Shown here in pieces: positions 46,248 to 54,925 of a stretch of DNA of 64,000 bases (its first letter is position 1; each line of letters begins with the position of its first letter). The stretch spans positions 1 to 64,000 of the forward strand of contig NZ_JAKVBC010000010.1 of the NCBI RefSeq assembly GCF_022447245.1, written 5' to 3'. Under the pieces are notes generated by a model, which was not told where the DNA came from, did not search any database, and was given only the letters and a program-made list of their open reading frames with translations. The stretch comes from Kordia sp. GTDB lineage: Bacteria; Bacteroidota; Bacteroidia; Flavobacteriales; Flavobacteriaceae. The position numbers and the translations under genes are program-made.

Positions 46248-47498
46248 TTAGTCTAACTTTTTAAATAATATACAAGCATTATGACCTCCGAATCCAAAAG
46301 TGTTACTCATTGCCACTTTTATATCTCGTTTTTGAGCTGTATTCAGTGTTAAGTTAAGACTCGGATCAATATTTTCATCTACCGTAGAATGATTTATTGT
46401 TGGCGGCACAATTCCGTGCTCTAGCGCCAATATTGACGCAATAGCTTCAATGGCACCAGCTGCTCCCAATAAATGTCCTGTCATGGACTTGGTAGAGTTG
46501 ATATTTATGTTCTTAGCATGATCACCAAATACTTCGGTAATAGCTTTTAGCTCTGCAACATCACCTAACGGTGTTGATGTTCCGTGGGTATTGATATGAT
46601 CTACTTCTTCAGGTTGCATTCCTGCATTTTCAAGACAGTTACGCATTACTGCCATTACTCCAATTCCATCAGGATGTGGAGCAGTCATGTGATATGCATC
46701 TGATGACAATCCGCCACCAATTACTTCTGCATATATTTTAGCTCCTCTAGCTTTTGCATGCTCATATTCTTCAAGAATAATGGCACCTGCGCCTTCACCT
46801 AATACAAATCCATCACGATTTGCATCAAATGGTCTAGAAGCTGTTTGTGGATCATCGTTTCGTGTTGACATGGCATGCATGGCATTAAATCCTCCCATGC
46901 CTGCAATGGTAACAGCGGCTTCACTTCCACCAGTTACAATCACATCACAATGTCCTAATCTTATGTAGTTTAAGGCATCAATCATTGCGTTTGCTGATGA
47001 TGCACATGCAGATACTGTAGTATAATTTGGCCCCATAAATCCATGTTTAATAGAAATATTTCCAGGCGCAATATCTGCAATCATTTTTGGAATAAAAAAA
47101 GGGTTGAATTTTGGAGTACCATCACCATTGGCATAATTGATCACTTCTTCTTGAAATGTTTCTAATCCACCAATTCCTGCGCCCCAAACAACACCAACTC
47201 GTAGCTTGTTTATGCTATCCATGTCAAGTTTTGCATCTGCAATAGCTTCATCAGAAGCAACTACCGCATACTGCGAAAACTTATCCATTCTTCTTGATTC
47301 TCTTCTATGGATAAAATCTCCAACATTGAAGTTTTTAATTTCACAGGCGAATTTTGTCTTAAATTTTTCAGGATCAAAATGTGTAACTGGCGCAGCTCCG
47401 CTCTTTCCAGCGACAAGTGCATCCCAATATTCCTCTACGGTATTTCCGATTGGAGTCAACGCTCCTAAACCTGTAACTACAACTCGCTTTAATTCCAT
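46248..47498 (-). CDS. fabF: 3-oxoacyl-ACP synthase II
   Basis: A 416-residue KASII with the catalytic triad visible: Cys in SACASSANA, His in NTHGTSTPLGD and His in SMTGHLLGAAG. It condenses malonyl-ACP with acyl-ACP in fatty-acid elongation. Directly downstream of acpP. Confidence 0.97.
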   Translation of the reverse strand: MELKRVVVTGLGALTPIGNTVEEYWDALVAGKSGAAPVTHFDPEKFKTKFACEIKNFNVGDFIHRRESRRMDKFSQYAVVASDEAIADAKLDMDSINKLRVGVVWGAGIGGLETFQEEVINYANGDGTPKFNPFFIPKMIADIAPGNISIKHGFMGPNYTTVSACASSANAMIDALNYIRLGHCDVIVTGGSEAAVTIAGMGGFNAMHAMSTRNDDPQTASRPFDANRDGFVLGEGAGAIILEEYEHAKARGAKIYAEVIGGGLSSDAYHMTAPHPDGIGVMAVMRNCLENAGMQPEEVDHINTHGTSTPLGDVAELKAITEVFGDHAKNININSTKSMTGHLLGAAGAIEAIASILALEHGIVPPTINHSTVDENIDPSLNLTLNTAQKRDIKVAMSNTFGFGGHNACILFKKLD

Positions 47499-47605
47499 CT
47501 TTGATAAGTTCGTTTAAAATTAAGAAGAAATTCCTTCTAACAAAACATTAGAATGCAGCACATGCATTCTAATGTCGTTTTTAATATAGAAAATTTATTC
47601 TTTTC

Positions 47606-47842
47606 TTACTTTTTTGCTTCTTCAATGTAAGAGATCGCTTGACCAACAGTCGCAATGTTTTCTGCTTGATCGTCTGGAATTTGGATATCGAATTCTTTTT
47701 CGAATTCCATAATCAATTCTACAGTGTCCAATGAATCTGCTCCTAAGTCGTTAGTAAAGCTTCCTTCTGGAACTACTTCGTTCTCATCTACACCTAATTT
47801 GTCTACGATAATCGCTTTTACTCTTGATGCAATGTCTGACAT
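47606..47842 (-). CDS. acpP: Acyl carrier protein
   Basis: A 78-residue ACP with the phosphopantetheine Ser in [10 protein letters not shown]. Carrier of acyl chains in fatty-acid synthesis. First gene of the acpP-fabF-rnc operon; a promoter match lies upstream. Confidence 0.97.
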   Translation of the reverse strand: MSDIASRVKAIIVDKLGVDENEVVPEGSFTNDLGADSLDTVELIMEFEKEFDIQIPDDQAENIATVGQAISYIEEAKK

Positions 47843-47873
47843 AATCTTATAGTTTTTAAAATTTAATTGTTGG

Positions 47874-47903
47874 CAAAAATAAAAAACTTTAAATTAAAAC
47901 AAC
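47874..47903 (-). promoter_or_regulatory. Predicted promoter of acpP
   Basis: On the minus strand GTTG (47900-47903), an 18-base spacer and TATTTTTG (47874-47881), a TAnnTTTG box. It lies 31 bases before the acpP start codon. Confidence 0.6.
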
Positions 47904-48030
47904 ATTTTGTACAGAAAATGTGTTCTAATTTACTAAATTTTTGGAATAAGTAATTTGCTTTTGCCTTCATTTTGTTAATAATTATTCTTTTTTTTGTCGA
48001 AACAACAGTTACTAAAATCCCACTCTTTTT

Positions 48031-48600
48031 ATGAAGCGTATCGCAATTTTTGCTTCAGGTTCCGGAACTAATGCTGAAAATATTATTCGATATTTTCATG
48101 AGCAAAATAATGCTTCCGTTGTTCAAATTCTGACTAACAATCAGCATGCTAAAGTTTTAAATCGTGCTAAAAAACACAATATCAGCGGTTTAAGCTTCAA
48201 TCGAACTGCTTTATACCGCAGCGATGATGTGTTAAATTTACTCCAAAACGCACAAATTGACTTAATTGTTCTTGCAGGGTTTCTATGGAAATTTCCTGAA
48301 CATATTCTTGCTGCATTCCCAAACAAGGTAATTAACATACATCCTGCTTTGCTTCCAAAATATGGAGGAAAAGGCATGTATGGAGCACATGTGCATACTG
48401 CTGTGGTTGCAAATAAAGAAAAAGAAAGCGGTATAACCATACATTTTGTCAATGAAAATTATGATGAAGGTGCTATTATTTTTCAAGCAAAAACTGTTGT
48501 AACCGAAAATGACACACCAGAAACGCTTGCACAAAAGATTCATCAACTTGAATATAAACACTTCCCTGAAGTGATAGCGCAAGTATTAGAAAACTCATAG
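48031..48600 (+). CDS. purN: Phosphoribosylglycinamide formyltransferase
   Basis: A 189-residue GART: ASGSGTNAENI at the N-terminus, the catalytic Asn and His in NIHPALLPKYGGKGMYG, and the Asp in VNENYDEGAII. It transfers formyl from 10-formyl-tetrahydrofolate to GAR in purine synthesis. Divergent from acpP and two bases ahead of rnhA. Confidence 0.95.
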   Translation: MKRIAIFASGSGTNAENIIRYFHEQNNASVVQILTNNQHAKVLNRAKKHNISGLSFNRTALYRSDDVLNLLQNAQIDLIVLAGFLWKFPEHILAAFPNKVINIHPALLPKYGGKGMYGAHVHTAVVANKEKESGITIHFVNENYDEGAIIFQAKTVVTENDTPETLAQKIHQLEYKHFPEVIAQVLENS

Positions 48601-48602
48601 TT

Positions 48603-49079
48603 ATGACAGACGTACATATTTATACCGATGGTTCCTCTAGAGGAAATCCAGGACCTGGCGGATACGGAATTGTCATGGAATGGGTTGGAAAACCGTATCG
48701 AAAAGAATTCTCTGAAGGTTATCGAAAAACGACCAATAACCGTATGGAATTGTTGGCTGTGATTGTGGCTTTAGAAAAACTAAAGTTTATGCATACTGAG
48801 GTTACAGTGTATACAGATTCTAAGTATGTAGTAGATTCTGTAGAGAAAAAATGGGTCTTTGGTTGGGAAAAAAAAGGATTTTCAGGAAAGAAAAACACGG
48901 ATTTGTGGATTCGCTTTTTAAAAATTTATCGTAGACATATTATCCGTTTTCAATGGATTAAAGGTCATAATAATCATCCTCAAAACGAACGTTGTGACTT
49001 TTTAGCGGTAGAAGCGTCTAAAAAAGAGAAGTTAAAAATTGATAATTTCTTTGAAAACGAGCGTAACAAACTACTCTAA
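48603..49079 (+). CDS. rnhA: Ribonuclease HI
   Basis: A 158-residue RNase HI with the D-E-D-D active site: YTDGSSRGNPG, NRMELLA, YTDSKYV and NERCDFLA. It degrades the RNA of RNA-DNA hybrids. Two bases after purN. Confidence 0.95.
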   Translation: MTDVHIYTDGSSRGNPGPGGYGIVMEWVGKPYRKEFSEGYRKTTNNRMELLAVIVALEKLKFMHTEVTVYTDSKYVVDSVEKKWVFGWEKKGFSGKKNTDLWIRFLKIYRRHIIRFQWIKGHNNHPQNERCDFLAVEASKKEKLKIDNFFENERNKLL

Positions 49080-49137
49080 ATAGTATATTTGGTATCATAT
49101 TTGTATTTTTGAAATTATAATTCCCTCAAAATCAAAC

Positions 49138-49731
49138 ATGAAAATCTACATTGCTATTTTAAGTTTATTATTATGCACGCCACTTTTTGCCCAAAAAGAT
49201 TGGAAGCTCAAAAAAGATAAGAACAACATTAAGATTTATGTAAAATCTTCAAAATCTAGCAGTTTAAAGTTATTTAAGGCAGAAATGACTGTCGAAAGCT
49301 CCATAGACGAAGTATTAAATGTCATTCTGGATGGAGACAAACTAAAAGATTGGAATTATAAAGCTTTGGATAGCAAGTTACTCAGTAAAACTTCAGACAG
49401 TGATTATTTAATTTGGCTTGCGATTGATCTTCCTTGGCCAGTTCGCAATAGAGATGTAGTGATTGCGCTCAAAATTCGTCGCATTGCACAAGATGTAGTA
49501 AAAATTGATATTACAGCAGCTTCAGAACGCTATGCTGAACAAGATGATTATTTACGAATTACCTATTTTGAAGGGTATTGGTTATTAGAACAAATAGGTA
49601 ATACTGTAAAGATAACACATCAAATGCATGGTGATCCAGGCGGAAGCATCCCAAATTGGTTTGTAAATAGTACGATTACCAAAGCACCTTTTTACAACTT
49701 TAAAGCTCTAAAAGAACGTGTAGAACAGTAG
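49138..49731 (+). CDS. Secreted START-domain protein
   Basis: A 197-residue protein with a signal peptide (MKIYIAILSLLLCTPLFAQ) and a START/SRPBCC lipid-binding fold: WKLKKDKNNIKIYVK, DWNYKALDSKLL, LPWPVRNRDVV and VKITHQMHGDPGGSIPNWFVN. The NRD segment and PNWFVN are shared with START relatives. Periplasmic lipid binding is expected. Confidence 0.82.
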   Translation: MKIYIAILSLLLCTPLFAQKDWKLKKDKNNIKIYVKSSKSSSLKLFKAEMTVESSIDEVLNVILDGDKLKDWNYKALDSKLLSKTSDSDYLIWLAIDLPWPVRNRDVVIALKIRRIAQDVVKIDITAASERYAEQDDYLRITYFEGYWLLEQIGNTVKITHQMHGDPGGSIPNWFVNSTITKAPFYNFKALKERVEQ

Positions 49732-49812
49732 ATTTTCAGTACACTTTCTCTCAAAAAAATCACAAAAAAGATATCTAAATCCATAAGCTATTTTTCTTGG
49801 AAAAATTTTATG

Positions 49813-49820
49813 TAAGTTTG
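49813..49820 (+). promoter_or_regulatory. Predicted -7 element upstream of the PfkB-family kinase
   Basis: TAAGTTTG matches TAnnTTTG and lies 22 bases before the ATG at 49842. No good TTTG/TTG at the expected -33 distance. Confidence 0.4.
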
Positions 49821-49841
49821 CAAAAAATTTTAATTCAAGAA

Positions 49842-50768
49842 ATGAGCAAATTATTAATTGTAGGAACGGTTGCTTTTGATGCTATTGAAACACCATTTGG
49901 AAAAACAGATAAAATCTTAGGTGGCGCGGCTACATATATTGGTTTGTCTGCTGCAAACTTTAATGTAGATTCAGCAATTGTATCAGTTGTTGGAGAAGAT
50001 TTCCCTCGGGAATACTTAGACATGTTAGCTGCTAGAAATATTGATATTTCAGGAATAGAAGTAGTTGAAGGTGGAAAAACATTTTTCTGGAGTGGAAAAT
50101 ATCACAATGATATGAACTCTAGAGATACATTGGTTACAGAACTAAATGTGCTAGCAGATTTTAATCCTGTAGTTCCTGAAAACTATAAAGATGCTGAAAT
50201 TGTAATGTTAGGAAACTTACATCCTGGCGTACAAATGAGTGTGATTAATCAAATGACTGAGAAACCAAAATTAATTGTATTGGATACAATGAACTTTTGG
50301 ATGGATTGTGCTTGGGACGATTTATTAGCTGTAATCAAAAAGGTTGATGTAATTACAATTAATGATGAAGAAGCGCGTCAATTATCTGGTGAGTATTCAT
50401 TAGTAAAGGCTGCACAAAAGATTCATGAAATGGGTCCAAAATATGTAGTTATCAAAAAAGGAGAGCACGGAGCTTTGATTTTTAGTGACGGAAACATATT
50501 CTTTGCACCAGCATTGCCGTTAGAAGAAGTATTTGATCCAACAGGAGCCGGAGATACATTTGCAGGAGGATTTTCTGGATATCTAGCGAAGCATGAAGAC
50601 ATTTCATTCGAAAGCATGAAAAATGCCATCATTTATGGTTCTAACTTAGCTTCGTTTTGTGTAGAGAAGTTTGGAACCCAACGCATGGAATCGCTCACAA
50701 AAGAAGAAATCACAAATCGCCTGAAGCAGTTTAAACAACTGACTCAGTTTGAAATAGAAGTAAACTAA
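49842..50768 (+). CDS. PfkB-family carbohydrate kinase
   Basis: About 308 residues starting MSKLLIVGTVAFD. The PfkB signature DPTGAGDTFAGGFSG carries the catalytic Asp and anion hole, and GGAATYIGLSAANF is the N-terminal substrate region. It phosphorylates a sugar or nucleoside; the exact one is unclear. An in-frame TTG at 49797 gives a 15-residue extension overlapping the promoter box, so the ATG is preferred. A terminator separates it from purF. Confidence 0.88.
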   Translation: MSKLLIVGTVAFDAIETPFGKTDKILGGAATYIGLSAANFNVDSAIVSVVGEDFPREYLDMLAARNIDISGIEVVEGGKTFFWSGKYHNDMNSRDTLVTELNVLADFNPVVPENYKDAEIVMLGNLHPGVQMSVINQMTEKPKLIVLDTMNFWMDCAWDDLLAVIKKVDVITINDEEARQLSGEYSLVKAAQKIHEMGPKYVVIKKGEHGALIFSDGNIFFAPALPLEEVFDPTGAGDTFAGGFSGYLAKHEDISFESMKNAIIYGSNLASFCVEKFGTQRMESLTKEEITNRLKQFKQLTQFEIEVN

Positions 50769-50799
50769 AAAAACGCGCTCAAAACTGAGCGCTTTTTTA
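50767..50799 (+). terminator. Intrinsic terminator after the PfkB-family kinase
   Basis: Stem GCGCTC / GAGCGC with a six-base loop, A tract before and six T after. Confidence 0.9.
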
Positions 50800-50836
50800 T
50801 TACAATACATACAACAACACAACACACACTACAACA

Positions 50837-52735
50837 ATGAGTGACGCTTTGAAACACGAGTGCGGTATTGCACTTTTAAGGCTATTAAAACCATTAGAGT
50901 ACTATAAAGAGAAATATGGTACTGCATTTTATGGCATCAATAAAATGTACTTGCTAATGGAAAAACAACACAATAGAGGACAAGATGGTGCCGGACTAGC
51001 AAGTATTAAGCTAGATATGAATCCAGGGGAACGCTATATCAGTAGAGTTCGTTCTAACCAACAACAGCCAATCCAAGATATTTTTGCGCAAGTAAATGAG
51101 CGTATCAATGCAATCATGGAAAAAACACCTGATATGAACGGTGATGTGGCTCGTCAGAAAAAAGAACTGCCTTATTTAGGTGAATTGTTTTTAGGACATG
51201 TACGCTATGGTACTTTTGGAAAAAATAGCATTGAAAGCGTGCATCCGTTTTTAAGACAAAACAACTGGATGCATCGTAACTTGATTGTTGCTGGAAACTT
51301 CAACATGACAAATGTAAATCAGCTTTTTGAGAAATTAATCTCCTTAGGGCAGCATCCCAAAGAAAAGGCAGATACCATTACAATTATGGAAAAAATTGGT
51401 CACTTTTTAGATGATGCTGTGGCCAAATTATACAAAAAGTTAAAGGCAGAAGGATACAATAAACAACAAGCTTCTCCACTAATTGCGGAGCGTTTGAATA
51501 TTGCTAAAATCCTAAAAAAATCTGCTCGAGATTGGGATGGTGGCTACGCAATGGCAGGATTAATGGGTCATGGAGATTCTTTTGTACTGAGAGATCCAGC
51601 CGGAATTCGCCCTGCGTATTACTATCAAGATGACGAAATTGTAGTCGTTGCCTCTGAACGTCCAGTAATTCAAACTGTATTTAATGTAGATTTTGATGAC
51701 GTGCAGGAAATTGATCCAGGAAATGCCTTAATCATCAAAAAAAATGGTACCGTTCAAACCAAACAGATATTAGAACCATTAGAGCGTAAAGCTTGTTCTT
51801 TTGAACGTATTTATTTTTCTCGCGGAAGCGATGCAGAAATTTATCAAGAACGTAAAAACCTTGGAAAATTATTACTTCCAAAAGTATTAAATGCCATCGA
51901 TGATGATATAAAAAATACGGTATTCTCTTTTATTCCCAATACAGCAGAAACTTCCTTTTTTGGATTGACGGAAGCTGTAGAAGAATACTTAAACGAACGT
52001 AAAACTACTGAAATCTTAAACGGACAACGTTCATTGTCTGCTGAGAAAGTACGTGAAATTCTTTCCGAAAGACCACGGGTAGAAAAGATTGCAATCAAAG
52101 ATGTGAAGCTTCGTACGTTTATTACAGAAGATAGTAGTCGTGATGATTTGGTTGCACACGTATATGATGTAACGTATGGCGTAATAAAACCAGAGGACAA
52201 TCTGGTGATTATCGACGATAGTATTGTTCGTGGAACTACTTTGAAAAAGAGTATCATTAAAATGATGGATCGTTTGCATCCAAAGAAAATTGTCGTTGTT
52301 TCTTCTGCTCCACAAATTCGTTATCCAGATTGTTACGGTATCGATATGGCGCGTATGGAAGATTTAATTGCTTTCAGAGCTGCTTTAGAGCTATTAAAAG
52401 AGCGCAATCAATACGATTTGGTAGAAGAAGTATACCACAAATGTAAATCGCAAATAAATTTAAAAGACATAGATGTTCAAAATTTCGTAAAAGAGATTTA
52501 CGATCCTTTTACTGATGAAGAAATATCTGAGAAAATAAGTGAACTTATCAAAACTGATAAAGTAAACGCAGAAGTGAATGTAATCTTCCAAAAAGTAGCC
52601 AACCTAAATAAAGCATGCCCAAGCAACTTAGGCGATTGGTATTTTACTGGAAATTACCCAACCAACGGAGGAAATCGTGTTGTTAACAGAGCGTTTATTA
52701 ATTTTTATGAAGGTAATAAAGAGCGTGCATACTAA
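50837..52735 (+). CDS. purF: Amidophosphoribosyltransferase-like protein (PurF family)
   Basis: A 632-residue PurF-type protein. After a short propeptide (MSDALKHE) comes CGIALL, the N-terminal nucleophile Cys of class II glutamine amidotransferases; NRGQDGAG and GHVRYGT follow. The PRPP loop is VIIDDSIVRGTT. PurF makes phosphoribosylamine in the first step of purine synthesis. This form is over 100 residues longer than the E. coli enzyme (505), with added length between the glutaminase motifs and at the C-terminus, as in a Bacteroidota paralogue group; it may not be the only PurF in the genome. Confidence 0.88.
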   Translation: MSDALKHECGIALLRLLKPLEYYKEKYGTAFYGINKMYLLMEKQHNRGQDGAGLASIKLDMNPGERYISRVRSNQQQPIQDIFAQVNERINAIMEKTPDMNGDVARQKKELPYLGELFLGHVRYGTFGKNSIESVHPFLRQNNWMHRNLIVAGNFNMTNVNQLFEKLISLGQHPKEKADTITIMEKIGHFLDDAVAKLYKKLKAEGYNKQQASPLIAERLNIAKILKKSARDWDGGYAMAGLMGHGDSFVLRDPAGIRPAYYYQDDEIVVVASERPVIQTVFNVDFDDVQEIDPGNALIIKKNGTVQTKQILEPLERKACSFERIYFSRGSDAEIYQERKNLGKLLLPKVLNAIDDDIKNTVFSFIPNTAETSFFGLTEAVEEYLNERKTTEILNGQRSLSAEKVREILSERPRVEKIAIKDVKLRTFITEDSSRDDLVAHVYDVTYGVIKPEDNLVIIDDSIVRGTTLKKSIIKMMDRLHPKKIVVVSSAPQIRYPDCYGIDMARMEDLIAFRAALELLKERNQYDLVEEVYHKCKSQINLKDIDVQNFVKEIYDPFTDEEISEKISELIKTDKVNAEVNVIFQKVANLNKACPSNLGDWYFTGNYPTNGGNRVVNRAFINFYEGNKERAY

Positions 52736-52938
52736 GTTTTTGAGACTCAATAAAAAAAGATTTTTTATTTGTAAGATTTTTTTGAATTTGAATATTGATT
52801 TCTTAAATAAAAGTTAAATCGTACACTTAGTCTAAAAAAAAGGTATTTGATCTGATTTATTAGTGCTTTTTTAACGAGTCTACTTACATTAGCATTGCCA
52901 TAGCATAAGTAGGTTAAGTTCATGGTAAGATTTGGGGC

Positions 52939-52968
52939 AAAAAAAGGTGGCTTATCCCACCTTTTTTT
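52939..52968. terminator. Bidirectional intrinsic terminator
   Basis: GGTGG / CCACC stem extended by seven A and seven T. Lies between the convergent purF and sod genes; the rest of the 302-base gap shows nothing else but the next terminator. Confidence 0.85.
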
Positions 52969-52983
52969 ATACACTAAAACGAA

Positions 52984-53014
52984 AAAAGACGAACATTCCT
53001 GCTCGTCTTCTTCT
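52984..53014 (-). terminator. Intrinsic terminator of sod
   Basis: Stem AAGACGA / TCGTCTT with a ten-base loop. It has A-rich sequence on the left, giving a U tract in the minus transcript. Confidence 0.75.
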
Positions 53015-53037
53015 TATATATTTAAGAAAGTTATTTC

Positions 53038-53646
53038 TTATTTGTTTGCTGCATAGCGTCTTTCAACTTCATTCCAGTTAATTACATTAAAAAATGCTTT
53101 GATATAGTCTGGACGTCTGTTTTGATAGTTTAAGTAATACGCGTGTTCCCATACGTCTAATCCTAAAATTGGCGTTCCTCCACAAGTAACTCCTGACATT
53201 AATGGGTTATCTTGGTTTGGTGTAGAACATACTTCTACTTTTCCTCCTTTATGAACACAAAGCCAAGCCCAACCAGAACCAAATTGTGTAGCCGCTGCTT
53301 TGCTAAATGCTTCAATAAATGCATCTTTAGATCCAAATTCTGCTTCAATAGCATCTTTCAATTCTCCTGAAAGGTATCCTCTGTCTTCTGGATTCATTAC
53401 TTCCCAAAAAAGGCTGTGGTTATAAAATCCTCCTCCATTGTTACGAACTCCTGCATTGCTCATATCTAAGTTCGTTAAAATATCTTCAATTGATTTTCCT
53501 TCTAAATCAGTTCCTTCAATTGCAGCGTTTAATTTGTTTGTATATCCGTTGTGATGTTTTGAATGGTGGATTTCCATCGTTCTTGCATCAATATTTGGTT
53601 CTAGAGCATCGTATGCATATGGTAATTTCGGTAATTCAAAAGCCAT
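53038..53646 (-). CDS. sodA: Superoxide dismutase (Fe/Mn family, Mn-like)
   Basis: A 202-residue SOD with metal ligands H27, H77 (NHSLFW), D164 and H168 (DVWEHAY). The residues around the metal follow the Mn-type pattern ([11 protein letters not shown] and NQDNPLM, with Gln before Asp). No signal peptide, so cytosolic. It disproportionates superoxide. Metal use cannot be proved from sequence and cambialistic activity is possible. Confidence 0.95.
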   Translation of the reverse strand: MAFELPKLPYAYDALEPNIDARTMEIHHSKHHNGYTNKLNAAIEGTDLEGKSIEDILTNLDMSNAGVRNNGGGFYNHSLFWEVMNPEDRGYLSGELKDAIEAEFGSKDAFIEAFSKAAATQFGSGWAWLCVHKGGKVEVCSTPNQDNPLMSGVTCGGTPILGLDVWEHAYYLNYQNRRPDYIKAFFNVINWNEVERRYAANK

Positions 53647-53980
53647 TATGTTTGTTTTTTTATTTAGTTAAACATTCGTTTTTATGTTAACAAAAATAAT
53701 CATATATGTGGACATAATAAAACAAGGCAAAAAGATTCTATTAATGTTCACATAAAATTAATCTATTCTAAAAGAATATTTTCTACACAATACAGTACAA
53801 TTTTTCTGAGCACAAACACGAATGACAACCGAACATTTTCAATATACTTACACATTAAATTAAAAAATACTACAAAATAATACATGCTTTTTTGAATTAC
53901 TTTTCGTTTCTTTATCGTAGGGTAACAAATTAACCACTTGATACTCTATGTAATAAATGTTAACCATAAATTTTTAAATC
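53647..53980. promoter_or_regulatory. Divergent intergenic region, sod and peptide cluster B
   Basis: 334 bases. On the minus strand TATTTTTG (53691-53698) fits a -7 box for sod. Ahead of the peptide gene, TAATAAATGTTAAC (53951-53964) plus ATAAATTTTT is repeated almost exactly before the second peptide at 54501. Nothing else seen. Confidence 0.45.
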
Positions 53981-54310
53981 ATGAAAAAAAAGAATTTAAT
54001 TAAGAAGTTACAATTAAAGAAATCACAAGTTTCCAATTTTAGTAAAGACGGAGTTGTTGGTGGATTTAGAAGTTTCAGAGTCAATTGCGGACCAATTGAT
54101 CTTTCTGTTGTTGAAACTTGTTTAACAGATTGTGACCTCACAGTAACATGTACAAATTTCACAAACTGTAATGATGTGACATTTGCAAATTGTACTGTAA
54201 ATAATTGTACAGGTGGAACTGGAGGTACAGGTGGAACTGGTGGAACTGGAGGTACAGGTGGAACTGGAGGAAACTCTGGTGGTATTTCTTGCCCAGGGTA
54301 TCCATGCTAA
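53981..54310 (+). CDS. GG-leader Cys-rich peptide with a GGT-repeat core (cluster B, 1)
   Basis: A 109-residue precursor. Leader MKKKNLIKKLQLKKSQVSNF then VVGG; core with CGPIDLSVVETCLTDCDLTVTC and a low-complexity run of Gly-Gly-Thr triplets (about residues 77-97), ending CPGYPC. The leader is of the same class as peptides 1-3 at 12444-13310, but the core is distinct. No modification enzyme or export gene lies nearby. Confidence 0.76.
   Translation: MKKKNLIKKLQLKKSQVSNFSKDGVVGGFRSFRVNCGPIDLSVVETCLTDCDLTVTCTNFTNCNDVTFANCTVNNCTGGTGGTGGTGGTGGTGGTGGNSGGISCPGYPC
54209..54270 (+). repeat. Nine-base tandem repeat encoding Gly-Gly-Thr
   Basis: About seven units of GGTGGAACT or GGAGGTACA alternate through 62 bases within the peptide core. 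The triplet codes Gly-Gly-Thr; the region could expand or contract by slippage without breaking the frame. Confidence 0.8.
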
Positions 54311-54336
54311 GAAATAAAATTTAGTTGGTATACATC

Positions 54337-54376
54337 ATAAAAATCCAGCTTTACGATAAAGCTGGATTTTTTTAAT
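54337..54376 (+). terminator. Intrinsic terminator between cluster B peptides
   Basis: Stem AAAATCCAGCTTT / AAAGCTGGATTTT with a five-base loop and a following T run. So each peptide gene is probably its own transcription unit. Confidence 0.9.
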
Positions 54377-54532
54377 CTAACAAATGAATATGTTTTATAA
54401 CCTAATAAAATATAAAATACCTTGTATTTAAGTACGCTTTTTCAAAATTCTTTTTATTACTATATTGTTAACTAACAAGTTAAACAATTGTTGGTTTTAT
54501 TAATAAGTGTTAACAATAAATTTTTTAAAATC

Positions 54533-54849
54533 ATGAAAAAAAGAATTTAATTAAAAAATTACAGTTAAAGAAAACGCAGGTTTCTAACTTTCAACAAGGC
54601 CAAATCGTTGGAGGATCTAGGTTTTTGTGTGGTCCAGTTGACTTATCATTATTAGAGACATGCAATCCGCAGTGTGATCTAAAAGTTACTTGTACACAGT
54701 TTAACACATGTAATGATGTGTCATTTTTAAACTTTACGGTATACAATTGTCCAACCAACAATTGTCCGCCAGCTACTAATGGCTGTCCATCTAACGGTTG
54801 CTCTCCAGGTGGATCTAACAAGCCATCTTGTCCAGACTTTAGCTGCTAA
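54533..54849 (+). pseudogene. GG-leader Cys-rich peptide with one A missing in the leader (cluster B, 2)
   Basis: The ATG at 54533 is followed by seven A where the sister gene has eight, so the frame ends at once in TAA. Restoring one A gives 105 residues: leader KKLQLKKTQVSNFQQGQIVGG, core CGPVDLSLLETCNPQCDLKVTC and a Cys-rich tail CPTNNCPPATNGCPSNGC. It is otherwise clean. The lesion may be a true mutation, a sequencing error, or expression may depend on slippage at the A run. Confidence 0.65.
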
Positions 54850-54859
54850 AAGCACTTGG

Positions 54860-54890
54860 GAAGTCAATCGATAGATTGGCTTTCTTTTTT
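54860..54890 (+). terminator. Intrinsic terminator after cluster B peptide 2
   Basis: Stem AAGTCAATC / GATTGGCTT around GATA, then a T-rich tract. Confidence 0.7.
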
Positions 54891-54925
54891 TAAACTATCT
54901 TTGTTTTTAGTTTAAAAAATCTTCT

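Noticed and set aside
54209-54270. GGT tandem repeat as a possible CRISPR or VNTR array
   Set aside because: Units are contiguous nine-mers without spacers and encode the peptide core in frame.
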